Assembly: GCA_963775085.1 (NCBI GenBank)
Contig: CAVZHO010000005.1
Location: 124,001-188,000, forward strand
Length of the DNA: 64,000 nt
DNA from: JAAFIP01 sp963775085
Lineage (GTDB): Bacteria > Pseudomonadota > Gammaproteobacteria > Burkholderiales > Burkholderiaceae_C
Reading direction: 5' to 3'
A program made the translations under genes and the position numbers. Below are positions 17,182 to 26,765 of this stretch, in pieces. Position 1 is the stretch's first letter. Every line of letters starts with the position of its first letter. Under the pieces are notes generated by a model. It saw nothing but the letters and a program-made list of their open reading frames with translations. It did no database searches and had not been told where the DNA came from.

Positions 17182-17813
17182 TTGCGTTCCCCACCCACCG
17201 TGGTACTGGGACGCAGCGCGGCGGGTGGTGCGGGGCTACGTGATTCGCCCGCACTGGCAGCGGCTTGCGGCGTCATCATGATGCGGATGCGCCCCGAAGG
17301 GTTGGTGGCGCTGGCGTTGGCGGGCCCACCGACGACGTTGAACACATCGGTCAGGTTGTCGTAGGTGATCTGGCTGCCCGTGGTCTCGTCGTTGAGTGCG
17401 GTACCCTTGTAGCGGCGCAGCACAGCGTTTTTGGTAAAGGTCACCGTGTCGGCCTTGCCGTCGTAATAAATCGTCTCGGCCTCGCCCTCGATCCACTCGT
17501 TCAGGCCTTCGCGCTTTTGCCGGAAAAAAGCCCGTTTGCCACCGGTCTCGGTCAGGGTGCCGTACTGAAAGCCCTCGTTATCCTGGCGCACATTGACGGT
17601 GGCACCGCGCAGGATGATGCTGCCCTTGGTGATAACGACATTGCCGGTAAAGACACTGGTTTGCTTGAGGTCGTCATAGCGCAGGGCATCGGCCTCGGCA
17701 TTCAGGGGCTTGTTTTTATCGGCTTTTTCGGCCCCCGCCTGGGTGCACAATAGCGCCGCGCAGAGGGCAAATACGAGGGACAAGCCCAGAGGGGAAGTGG
17801 CGTGGTGTGGCAT
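17178..17813 (-). CDS. lptA: LPS transport periplasmic protein LptA
   Basis: A 211-residue periplasmic protein. The signal peptide ends around QAGA (residue 28). The OstA/LptA beta-jellyroll follows: LNAEADALRYDDLKQTSVF, GNVVITKGSIILRG and ITYDNLTDVFNVVGG are typical. LptA forms the periplasmic bridge carrying LPS to LptDE. The C-terminal tail (about residues 175-211) is Pro, Ala and Ser rich and probably disordered. LptB is translationally coupled. The expected upstream partner lptC is not adjacent; an unrelated exported protein gene occupies that position. Confidence 0.92.
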   Translation of the reverse strand: MPHHATSPLGLSLVFALCAALLCTQAGAEKADKNKPLNAEADALRYDDLKQTSVFTGNVVITKGSIILRGATVNVRQDNEGFQYGTLTETGGKRAFFRQKREGLNEWIEGEAETIYYDGKADTVTFTKNAVLRRYKGTALNDETTGSQITYDNLTDVFNVVGGPANASATNPSGRIRIMMTPQAAASAGESRSPAPPAALRPSTTVGGERK

Positions 17814-17862
17814 GGCGGCATGAATCTTGCTGCCACCATTGTAGTCTGCGTTGCCGCAGAAT

Positions 17863-18375
17863 TCATCGCGTCAGGGACACGATCCGCTCGCTGGGCAACG
17901 CCAGGCGCAGTTCTACCAGCTCACCCCCAACCCGCAGGGGTGGAAAGCCCACCGCTTCGACGTTGATCGGTGTGGCGTTGGCCGATACCGCTGCCGCAGC
18001 GGCTTTAGGCGTTTTGGCTTGATCGTCCCCGCTGGGCAAGGCTTGGTTGCCGTTACAGGTGGACAGCAAAGCCGGGCTGCTAATGCGCACCTGCTTCACG
18101 CCACCCAACGCGGTTTTGTCGGACGACGCGACCCGCTTGCCCGTCGCGTCCAGCAGCTCCACGCCGCGCGCCTGCGGAGCCCAGCGCTGGTCGGTGTTGA
18201 GCCGGCCTGCCAGGATGCATTGCAGGGTGCTGCTCGCTGCAGGGGCGCCGGCGGTTTGCGCAGCGCTGGGGCCGGCGGTTTGCGCAGCGCTGGGGACTGC
18301 GCCCAGCAGCGCGCTAGCGCACAGGCCGGCCAGTAATAAAGATTTAGAAGAATGTCCAAGCGTGTCGGGTTGCAT
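17863..18375 (-). CDS. Hypothetical exported protein
   Basis: A 170-residue protein with a signal peptide (about residues 10-30) followed by an Ala, Thr and Gln segment that contains a perfect duplication of PSAAQTAG. The mature part has two Cys (CILAGRL and STCNGNQ) that could pair. I do not recognise a family. The start ATG 18375 has a good GGAGG ribosome binding site; the frame continues upstream but that part is unlikely to be translated. It lies 49 bp upstream of lptA on the same strand where lptC is commonly found, but it lacks the LptC membrane anchor and OstA-like pattern. Confidence 0.6.
   Translation of the reverse strand: MQPDTLGHSSKSLLLAGLCASALLGAVPSAAQTAGPSAAQTAGAPAASSTLQCILAGRLNTDQRWAPQARGVELLDATGKRVASSDKTALGGVKQVRISSPALLSTCNGNQALPSGDDQAKTPKAAAAAVSANATPINVEAVGFPPLRVGGELVELRLALPSERIVSLTR
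18247..18294. repeat. Tandem 24-bp duplication
   Basis: Two perfect adjacent copies (18247-18270 and 18271-18294) of a 24-bp unit beginning GCCGGCGGTTTGCGC lie inside the hypothetical exported gene, where they encode a doubled eight-residue segment. This is a likely slippage site. Confidence 0.9.
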
Positions 18376-18530
18376 AAAACCTCCGGTAATGGGTTGCTGT
18401 GCAGTAACGGCAGACGAGGCTGCCCGGGTGTTACACAGTGCCTGCAGTGTAGGCAACCCACCAGCGGCTGACCATCCCATGAATATGGCATTCAGGTGAT
18501 CTGTTACATGACACTGCGCACACGTCATGT

Positions 18531-18585
18531 GAATTGCTATAGTAATAATAGCTACTTACGTCCTGTTGACAGGGACTACAGGCCT
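18531..18585. repeat. Interspersed hairpin repeat, copy 5
   Basis: GAATTGCTATAGTAATAATA, then GCTACTTACGTCCTGTTGAC and AGGGACTACAGG. It lies downstream of purC and upstream of the hypothetical exported gene, in reverse orientation relative to copy 4. Confidence 0.8.
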
Positions 18586-18622
18586 AAACAACCTCTAAAA
18601 CCTTCTCAAAGGCATTGTAGCT

Positions 18623-19532
18623 TCAAGCCTGCAACCTTTGCAGGGCTTCGCGGTATTTGGCGGCGGTTTTTTCTATCACCTGGGCGGGCAGCGCGGGCGC
18701 GGGCGCGGTCTTGCTCCAGGGCTTGCCACCCACTTGCGCGGTCTCCAGCCAATCACGGACAAACTGCTTGTCGTAGCTGGGCGGGTTGGTCCCGGCGGCA
18801 AAGGCCTGGGCATAGGATTCGGAGGGCCAAAAGCGCGAGCTGTCGGGCGTGAGCACCTCATCCATCAACGTAAGCTTGCCATCGGCATCCAAACCAAACT
18901 CAAACTTGGTGTCGGCAATGATGATGCCTTTGGTGAGCGCAAAGGCCGCCGCTTCCTTGTAGATGGCGAGGCTGAGTGCTTTGATTTGGCTGGCCAGCTG
19001 CGCGCCGACGATCTGCTCGACCTGTTCATAGCGAATGTTTTCATCATGCTCACCCATGGCCGCTTTGGCGGCGGGGGTGAAGATCGGCTCGGGCAGCTTG
19101 GAGGCATTTTTCAGGCCCGCAGGCAGGGGCACACCGCAGACCGACTGTGTTTTTTGGTACTCCGCCCAGCCGCTGCCCGCCAAGTAGCCGCGCACCACGG
19201 CCTCTACCGGGATGGGTTTGAGGCGCTTGACCAGCATAGCGCGGTCTTTGACCTGGGGCTTTTCTGCCTCGGTCACCACGCTCTCGGGGGCATCGCCCGT
19301 CAAGTGGTTGGGGCAGATATGGCCCAGCCTGGCAAACCAGAACAGCGCCATCTGCGTCAGCAGCGCGCCTTTGCCGGGAATCGGCTCGCCCATGATGACG
19401 TCAAACGCGCTCAAGCCGATCGCTGGCGATCATCAAAATACGGTCGCTGCCCACAGCATAGTTGTCACGCACTTTGCCGCGTGCGAGCAGGGGGAGGGAG
19501 GTGATGGCGGAGGTGTGGAGGGATGCGGTCAT
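18623..19532 (-). CDS. purC: SAICAR synthetase PurC, frameshifted
   Basis: PurC ligates aspartate to CAIR in purine synthesis. The first 39 codons from ATG 19532 (SLPLLARGKVRDNYAVGSDR) and the rest from SAFDVIMGEPIPGKG onward are a normal PurC, but they are in different frames. At 19413-19414 two A residues stand where one is expected (CTTGAGC for CTGAGC on the coding strand), a one-base insertion that brings an early stop. With that base removed the protein is 302 residues, normal for the bacterial family. The ATG overlaps the vapC stop codon as ATGA. A sequencing error is the simplest explanation; a real mutation would make a purine auxotroph unless a TTG start at 19414 gives a working truncated enzyme, which is unlikely because the lost part holds the ATP-binding loop. 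Confidence 0.88.
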
Positions 19533-19924
19533 ACAAATTTCAATCGCAGATCCACTGCGGCAATATGTTCAAAATCCCGGTCGCGGTGCAACAGGGGTTG
19601 GTTCAGTTCTATGGACAAAGCGGCGATCAAGCAGTCGCCTGCACTGCGCAGTGTAAATCCGCGCCATCGGCAACGGGCGTACAAGTGTGCGGCCAGCCGG
19701 GCCTGTTCATAGAGGTTGGCAGGCTCAACACGCACGAGGTTAGACAAGCCTTGCTCCAAGCGTAGCATATCGGTGGAGTTTTGCGCTCCTTGCAACACCT
19801 CTTGGAACACGGTGGTGCACAGCAGCAAAGGCGTGCGCTCGCTCAGTGCTTTTTTGATACGTAAATGCTCTCGTGAGCCGGTGGCGCGCAAAAACTCGAC
19901 CCACGCCGAGGAGTCCACCATCAT
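19529..19924 (-). CDS. vapC: Type II toxin VapC, PIN domain RNase
   Basis: A 131-residue PIN toxin. The four acidic active-site positions are visible: Asp in MVDSSAWVEF, Glu in FQEVLQG, Asp in SAGDCLIAA and Asp in HRDRDFEHI. VapC enzymes cut RNA, usually tRNA or rRNA, when free of antitoxin. The ATG overlaps the stop of the antitoxin gene by four bases (19921-19924), and its own stop overlaps the purC ATG in the same manner. All three genes thus form one translationally coupled string. No frame damage is seen. Confidence 0.9.
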   Translation of the reverse strand: MMVDSSAWVEFLRATGSREHLRIKKALSERTPLLLCTTVFQEVLQGAQNSTDMLRLEQGLSNLVRVEPANLYEQARLAAHLYARCRWRGFTLRSAGDCLIAALSIELNQPLLHRDRDFEHIAAVDLRLKFV

Positions 19925-20238
19925 GGGTGGGCTTTCTTGCGCCTTTTAGTGGCTGACTGCGGTGCCTTCGCTTTTTGCGTAGCAGCTTGCTTGCCCAATG
20001 GCGCACGCACGGGTAGCGGCAATGCTATCGGCGTGGATGGCATGTAAGCACCTTTAGGGTCGTAGTCGTCTGAAATCAGGCGCGAACCTTCCAAGGCCAA
20101 CAGCGCAGAGTAGTCCGGCTCGCGTACAAAAGCGCGCAAAGCTGCATCGACCGCAGCCTTCTTGGTACTGACATGCGCCCGCGCCATGGCTTTGGCAATC
20201 AGGTCGTCGTCTAAAACAATATTGGTTCGGGTATTCAT
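19921..20238 (-). CDS. vapB: Type II antitoxin VapB with basic C-terminal tail
   Basis: A 105-residue antitoxin. The first 65 residues match the VapB family: RTNIVLDDDLIAKAMARAHV forms a ribbon-helix-helix-like DNA-binding part and KKAAVDAALRAFVRE the following helix. The remaining 40 residues are unusual, with Pro and Ala then Lys and Arg (ATKRRKKAHP at the end), reminiscent of a nonspecific nucleic-acid-binding tail. Typical relatives stop near residue 65-75. Immediately upstream is an 8-bp inverted repeat that is probably its operator. Confidence 0.85.
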   Translation of the reverse strand: MNTRTNIVLDDDLIAKAMARAHVSTKKAAVDAALRAFVREPDYSALLALEGSRLISDDYDPKGAYMPSTPIALPLPVRAPLGKQAATQKAKAPQSATKRRKKAHP

Positions 20239-20241
20239 GCT

Positions 20242-20264
20242 CTATACACCTTTCATGTGTATAG
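20242..20264. promoter_or_regulatory. Probable VapBC autoregulatory operator
   Basis: CTATACAC (20242-20249) and GTGTATAG (20257-20264) form a perfect 8-bp inverted repeat with a 7-base spacer, four bases upstream of the vapB ATG and overlapping its ribosome binding site. Type II antitoxins commonly bind such a site to repress their own operon. Here purC would be controlled too. Confidence 0.7.
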
Positions 20265-20301
20265 CTGAATTATGCCTTAAATCGTTGTTGATAGCAGCAT
20301 G

Positions 20302-20331
20302 AAAAAAAACCACCGCAAGGGTGGTTTTTTT
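20302..20331. terminator. Bidirectional terminator after fba
   Basis: ACCACC pairs with GGTGGT around a GCAAG loop, flanked by runs of A and T that extend the stem and give a U tract in both directions. It ends the fba transcript, so vapBC-purC needs its own promoter. Confidence 0.88.
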
Positions 20332-20367
20332 AAGGCATTTCGCACATCCGGACCTGCCAAGGGTTAG

Positions 20368-21432
20368 CTAATGCACCACCTGTGCCAGCTCGCCCTTGGC
20401 ATACTGCGCCGCTACCACTTGCAGGCTGTGGCCTTTGATCTTGCTGCCCTGGCCAGTGCAGCCAAACTCCACATAGCGCTGCTTGCAAATCGCCTGGGCG
20501 GCGGCGCGGGCGGGCTTGAGCCATTCGCGGGCATCGAATTTATCCGGGTTCTCATGCAAAAACTTGCGCACCGCAGCCGTCATGGCCAGGCGGATGTCGG
20601 TGTCGATGTTGATTTTGCGCACGCCAAATTTGATGGCTTTTTGGATTTCTTCTACCGGCACGCCGTAGGTTTCCTTCATCTTGCCGCCGTACTGGTTGAT
20701 GATGGCCAGCAGGTCTTGTGGCACGCTGGAGCTGCCGTGCATCACCAGGTGCGTGTTGGGCAGGCGGGCGTGGATCTCCATGATGCGGCTGATCGCCAGC
20801 GTGTCGCCGGTGGGCTTGCGTGAGAATTTGTAGGCGCCGTGGCTGGTGCCGATGGCAATGGCCAGTGCGTCCAGTTGGGTTTGTTTTACAAAATCTGCGG
20901 CTTGCTCGGGGTCGGTGAGAAGTTGCTCGCGCGTCATCACCGCATCGGTGCCGTGGCCGTCTTCTTTGTCGCCTTGCATGGTCTCCAGGCTGCCCAGGCA
21001 GCCCAGCTCGCCTTCGACCGTCACGCCCAGCTTGTGCGCCATGGCCACCACTTGCCGGGTCACGTCCACGTTGTACTCGTAGCTGGCAATGGTTTTGCCG
21101 TCGCCTTCCAGGCTACCGTCCATCATCACCGAGCTAAAGCCCAGGTCAATCGCGCCCTGGCACACCGCCGGGTTTTGGCCATGGTCCTGGTGCATGACCA
21201 GGGGAATGTGCGGGTACTGCTCAATCGCGGCGGCGATCAGGTGCTTGATGAAAGCCTCGCCCGCGTACTTGCGTGCGCCGGCGCTGGCCTGCAAAATGAC
21301 GGGAGCGCCCACTTCGTCGGCAGCGGCCATCACGGCTTGCACCTGCTCCAGATTGTTGACGTTAAACGCGGGAATGCCGTAGCCGTTGATTGCTGCATGG
21401 TCGAGCAGCTCACGCATGGAGACGAGTGCCAT
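20368..21432 (-). CDS. fba: Class II fructose-1,6-bisphosphate aldolase
   Basis: A 354-residue class II aldolase (Calvin-cycle subtype). It splits or forms fructose 1,6-bisphosphate using Zn. VMHQDHGQNP supplies zinc-binding His residues, VEGELGCLGSLETMQGD another conserved block, IGTSHGAYKF a zinc His, and LVMHGSSSVP plus KINIDTDIRLA bind the phosphate. I chose ATG 21432 (MALVSMRELLDHAA) because it gives the normal N-terminus; the frame extends 24 atypical codons upstream. A strong terminator follows the gene. argC lies upstream on the same strand. Confidence 0.95.
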   Translation of the reverse strand: MALVSMRELLDHAAINGYGIPAFNVNNLEQVQAVMAAADEVGAPVILQASAGARKYAGEAFIKHLIAAAIEQYPHIPLVMHQDHGQNPAVCQGAIDLGFSSVMMDGSLEGDGKTIASYEYNVDVTRQVVAMAHKLGVTVEGELGCLGSLETMQGDKEDGHGTDAVMTREQLLTDPEQAADFVKQTQLDALAIAIGTSHGAYKFSRKPTGDTLAISRIMEIHARLPNTHLVMHGSSSVPQDLLAIINQYGGKMKETYGVPVEEIQKAIKFGVRKINIDTDIRLAMTAAVRKFLHENPDKFDAREWLKPARAAAQAICKQRYVEFGCTGQGSKIKGHSLQVVAAQYAKGELAQVVH

Positions 21433-21547
21433 TTTGGGGTGTCCTGAGAATATTGGTAACGGGTTGGTAACCCGGGATTTTAGCGGTTCTCTGGCTAGCA
21501 ACACTCTGCTGAAAATCTACGCACGGCTGGACCGGCTGCAAGCGCCT

Positions 21548-22504
21548 TCATGCATCCAAGCCGAGCATCAATTTCAAGTTTTGCACCGCCGCGCCGCTGG
21601 CACCTTTGCCCAGGTTGTCCAGCCGCGCTACCAGCACGGCTTGGCGGTACTCGTCGTTGCCAAATACGCGAATTTCCAGTTGATTGGTATTGTTCAGCGC
21701 CAACGGGTCAAGTTTGCCGCTCTCGGTGGCGGGCTGCAGGCTGACATATTCGCTGCCTGCATAGTGTATGGCGTAGGCGGCGTTCAGGTCGGCCGCCGTG
21801 GGTTTGCCGGGCAGGGTGTCCAGGTGCAGGGGCAATTGCACCAGCATGCCTTGGGCAAAGTTGCCCACGCTGGGGATAAAAATGGGGCGGCGGGTGATGC
21901 CGGTGTGCGCCATGATTTCGGGGATGTGCTTGTGCTTCAGGCCCAAGGCGTACAGCTCGTAGGCGGGGGCGCTGCCTTTTTCGCCGTTTTTGCCTTCGTA
22001 CTCCTCCATCATTTGCCGCCCGCCGCCGCTGTAGCCACTGACCGCAGGCAGGGCCAAGGGGTGGTCTTTGGGCAGAATGCCCGCGTCCACCAGAGGGCGG
22101 ATCATGGCAATCGCACCGGTGGCGTAGCAACCGGGGTTGGAGACAAACTGGGCGTTTTGCACCGCCTTGCGCTGCGCACCGGACAATTCAGGAAAACCAA
22201 ACACCCAACCAGGCGCCGTACGGTGGGCCGTGGATGCATCGATAATTTTCAAGGGTTTTTGGCCAGTAGTCCTTGTCAAATGGACGCAAGCAGCTACAGA
22301 TTCAATAGCAGCCGCATCGTGCAGGCAAAGCACCACCAAGTCGGCCTGCGCCATCAGGGCGCGCTTGGCCTCGGGGTCTTTGCGCAGCTCGGGCGCGATG
22401 GACAGCAGCGCAATCTGCGGCATCTTGGCTAGCCGCTCGCGGATCTGCAGGCCGGTGGTACCGGCTTCGCCGTCGATAAAAACCTTGGCTGTGGTGTTTG
22501 CCAT
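21548..22504 (-). CDS. argC: N-acetyl-gamma-glutamyl-phosphate reductase, type 2
   Basis: A 318-residue ArgC of the short type. GEAGTTGLQIRERL binds NADP, the catalytic Cys is in SNPGCYATG, and a conserved His lies in LGLKHKHIPE. It reduces N-acetylglutamyl phosphate in arginine synthesis. An interspersed repeat (22258-22311) sits in frame inside the gene and encodes about 18 extra residues (roughly ESVAACVHLTRTTGQKPLK) just before the conserved IIDASTAHRT strand. The insertion falls between a strand and a helix of the Rossmann domain. The frame stays open, so the protein is probably functional. Confidence 0.93.
   Translation of the reverse strand: MANTTAKVFIDGEAGTTGLQIRERLAKMPQIALLSIAPELRKDPEAKRALMAQADLVVLCLHDAAAIESVAACVHLTRTTGQKPLKIIDASTAHRTAPGWVFGFPELSGAQRKAVQNAQFVSNPGCYATGAIAMIRPLVDAGILPKDHPLALPAVSGYSGGGRQMMEEYEGKNGEKGSAPAYELYALGLKHKHIPEIMAHTGITRRPIFIPSVGNFAQGMLVQLPLHLDTLPGKPTAADLNAAYAIHYAGSEYVSLQPATESGKLDPLALNNTNQLEIRVFGNDEYRQAVLVARLDNLGKGASGAAVQNLKLMLGLDA
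22258..22311. repeat. Interspersed hairpin repeat, copy 6, inside argC
   Basis: GGCCAGTAGTCCTTGTCAAA then TGGACGCAAGCAGCTACAGA and TTCAATAGCA. The 54 bases are a multiple of three and are translated as part of argC. Confidence 0.8.
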
Positions 22505-22549
22505 GGAGGAATCTCTCTAAAAAAATACGAGGTCGCGTTGTAAGTTTAG

Positions 22550-22617
22550 GCACAAACTTTGTGCATTGCAACATGATACAGTTCACCCGCTGATTTGACA
22601 CAAGCCATTTGTGTCAA
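22550..22617. promoter_or_regulatory. Two operator-like palindromes in argC-sucC gap
   Basis: GCACAAA-C-TTTGTGC (22550-22564) and TTGACACAA-GCCAT-TTGTGTCAA (22595-22617) are perfect inverted repeats sharing a CACAA/TTGTG core. Their centres are about 49 bp apart, near an integral number of helical turns. They lie between divergent argC and sucC, 60-127 bp upstream of sucC. Cooperative binding of one regulator to both is plausible; its identity is unknown. Confidence 0.5.
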
Positions 22618-22676
22618 TTGTGCATGAACCCATTTCACCCCATCATCACAGACACCCCTCCCGGGAAGTAGCCTTT

Positions 22677-24755
<2,079 letters not shown>

Positions 24756-24787
24756 GCCCACCAGACACCGCCACACAAGGAAACACC

Positions 24788-25681
24788 ATGAGTATTTTGA
24801 TTAACAAAAACACCAAAGTGATCACGCAAGGCATCACGGGTAAAACCGGCCAGTTCCATACCGAAAAGTGCCAGGAATATGCCAACGGCAAAAACTGCTT
24901 CGTCGCGGGTGTGAACCCCAAAAAAGCCGGCGAAAGCATTTTTAACATCCCGATCTACGCCTCGGTCAAAGAAGCCGCCAGTGCCACGGGCGCGACCGTC
25001 AGCGTGATCTACGTCCCCCCCGCAGGCGCGGCCGCAGCTATCTGGGAAGCGGTGCAAGCCAACCTCGACCTGGCGATTTGCATTACCGAAGGCATCCCCG
25101 TGCGCGACATGCTGGAGCTGCGCAACCGCATGAAGGCCAAGGAAGCCGCTGGCGGCAAGCGCACCCTGCTGCTGGGCCCCAACTGCCCCGGCCTCATCAC
25201 GCCGGAGGAGATCAAAATCGGCATCATGCCCGGTCACATCCATCGCAAGGGCCGCATTGGCGTGGTCAGCCGTTCCGGCACCCTCACCTACGAAGCGGTC
25301 GCGCAACTCACCGAAATCGGCCTGGGTCAGTCCAGTGCAGTCGGTATTGGTGGCGACCCCATCAATGGCCTGAAGCACATTGATGTGATGAAGGCCTTTA
25401 ATGACGACCCCGATACCGATGCCGTCATCATGATCGGCGAGATCGGTGGACCCGACGAGGCAGATGCCGCCCGTTGGTGCAAAGCCAACATGAAGAAACC
25501 GATCGTCGGCTTTATCGCAGGCGTCACCGCGCCGGCAGGTAAGCGCATGGGCCATGCAGGCGCGCTGATCAGCGGCGGTGCAGACACGGCCGATGCCAAG
25601 CTGGCGGTGATGGAAGAGTGTGGCTTTAAAGTGACGCGCAATCCGTCGGAGATGGCCAGGCTGCTCAAGGCGATGCTGTAA
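24788..25681 (+). CDS. sucD: Succinyl-CoA ligase alpha subunit
   Basis: A 297-residue SucD of normal length. TQGITGKTGQFHTEKC binds the nucleotide part of CoA, LGPNCPGLITPEE is conserved, and the phosphohistidine loop is GKRMGHAGALISGG. With SucC it makes ATP (or GTP) from succinyl-CoA. It sits 32 bp after the fusion sucC, the standard operon order, so it would form a complex with the anchored beta subunit unless another sucC exists elsewhere. There is no sign of change in SucD itself. A terminator lies about 105 bp downstream. Confidence 0.96.
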   Translation: MSILINKNTKVITQGITGKTGQFHTEKCQEYANGKNCFVAGVNPKKAGESIFNIPIYASVKEAASATGATVSVIYVPPAGAAAAIWEAVQANLDLAICITEGIPVRDMLELRNRMKAKEAAGGKRTLLLGPNCPGLITPEEIKIGIMPGHIHRKGRIGVVSRSGTLTYEAVAQLTEIGLGQSSAVGIGGDPINGLKHIDVMKAFNDDPDTDAVIMIGEIGGPDEADAARWCKANMKKPIVGFIAGVTAPAGKRMGHAGALISGGADTADAKLAVMEECGFKVTRNPSEMARLLKAML

Positions 25682-25786
25682 ATCGGTCGGCCTTTACCAA
25701 GGGTATGCCGCAGGCTACGCGTAAGCAATTTCACGCATCAGGCGTTGCGCTCGACGGCTTACACTGAATCGACTTAGAAAAAATTC

Positions 25787-25813
25787 AAAAGCGCTGGTTT
25801 CACAGCGCTTTTC
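25787..25813. terminator. Terminator after sucCD
   Basis: AAAAGCGCTG (25787-25796) pairs perfectly with CAGCGCTTTT (25803-25812) around GTTTCA. The T tract is short, so termination may be partial and some readthrough into terC is possible. Confidence 0.75.
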
Positions 25814-25846
25814 TCATTCAAACTACCCAAACCGTTAGGAGACATC

Positions 25847-26548
25847 ATGTTTTTTGGACTCGATTTTTCATCCACCGCCATGTGGAGCGCGCTGGGCTCC
25901 ATCATGTTGGCCAATATCGTGCTCTCCGGTGACAACGCCATTGTCATCGCCTTGGCCGCCCGCTCCCTCAAACCCGAGCAGCAAAAGCAGGCCATCTTCT
26001 GGGGCAGTGCCGCCGCCATCGTGATGCGGATCGTGCTTACCTTGGTCGCTATCCAACTATTGGCCTTGCCGTACCTGAAACTGATCGGAGCCATCCTGTT
26101 GGTCTATATCGGCGTGGATTTACTCAGCGGCAGCGATGAGGAAGAAGGCCACGGCAAAGAAATCAGCGGCATGGGTGCAGCGATTCGCACCATCTTGATT
26201 GCCGACTTGGTGATGAGCCTGGACAACGTGCTGGCCGTAGCAGCCGCCGCTAAGGGCAATACCTCGCTGCTCATCATTGGCCTGCTGGTCAGTATCCCGC
26301 TGATCATCTTTGGCTCTACCTTGTTGATGAAGGTGATGGAACGTTTCCCCGTCATCATTACCCTGGGCGCGGCATTGCTGGGCTTTTTGGCGGGCGAAAT
26401 GCTGCTGACCGACCCTGCTGTAGAGGGCTGGTTTGGCAAAATGAGCGAGCAGACCGTGCTATTTGGTGGCGTGATCGGCGCGGCTATCGTGGTGACTCTG
26501 GGGCTTTGGATGCAAAAAAGAGGCTCCGATACGCCCAAACCGGTCTGA
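25847..26548 (+). CDS. TerC family membrane protein
   Basis: A 233-residue protein with about seven membrane helices. The two family signatures are clear: ANIVLSGDNAIVIALAAR near the start and DLVMSLDNVLAVAAAAKG in the middle, each with an intramembrane Asp-Asn pair. TerC/YjbE/MntX-type proteins export manganese or calcium or help load metal onto secreted proteins; which applies here cannot be read from sequence. The ATG at 25847 follows TAGGAGA. I did not recognise a yybP-ykoY manganese riboswitch in the short leader. Confidence 0.9.
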   Translation: MFFGLDFSSTAMWSALGSIMLANIVLSGDNAIVIALAARSLKPEQQKQAIFWGSAAAIVMRIVLTLVAIQLLALPYLKLIGAILLVYIGVDLLSGSDEEEGHGKEISGMGAAIRTILIADLVMSLDNVLAVAAAAKGNTSLLIIGLLVSIPLIIFGSTLLMKVMERFPVIITLGAALLGFLAGEMLLTDPAVEGWFGKMSEQTVLFGGVIGAAIVVTLGLWMQKRGSDTPKPV

Positions 26549-26765
26549 ACTTGAAGGCAAGATGGATGTGACAGCATCCTCCTGCCTAGCCCCTGTGGGC
26601 AGCTTTGCAGCCTAACTGCAACAAAACGTTCCGTTTTACTACATAGTACTTGTGCCCCAATGGCCAGGCTGGTATGGTTCGTACTCATGAAAAATTTTAC
26701 TGAAAACAACAACTTAGCGCAGGTACTTGAGACCACGCTTTGACTACTCGTTGAGAGGGCCAAGT

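Noticed and set aside
21440..21480. Hairpin CGGGTT-GGT-AACCCG between argC and fba as a terminator
   Set aside because: No T tract on either side; could be chance.
25682..25846. Manganese riboswitch before terC
   Set aside because: The leader is short and dominated by the sucCD terminator hairpin; I could not find the conserved riboswitch core.
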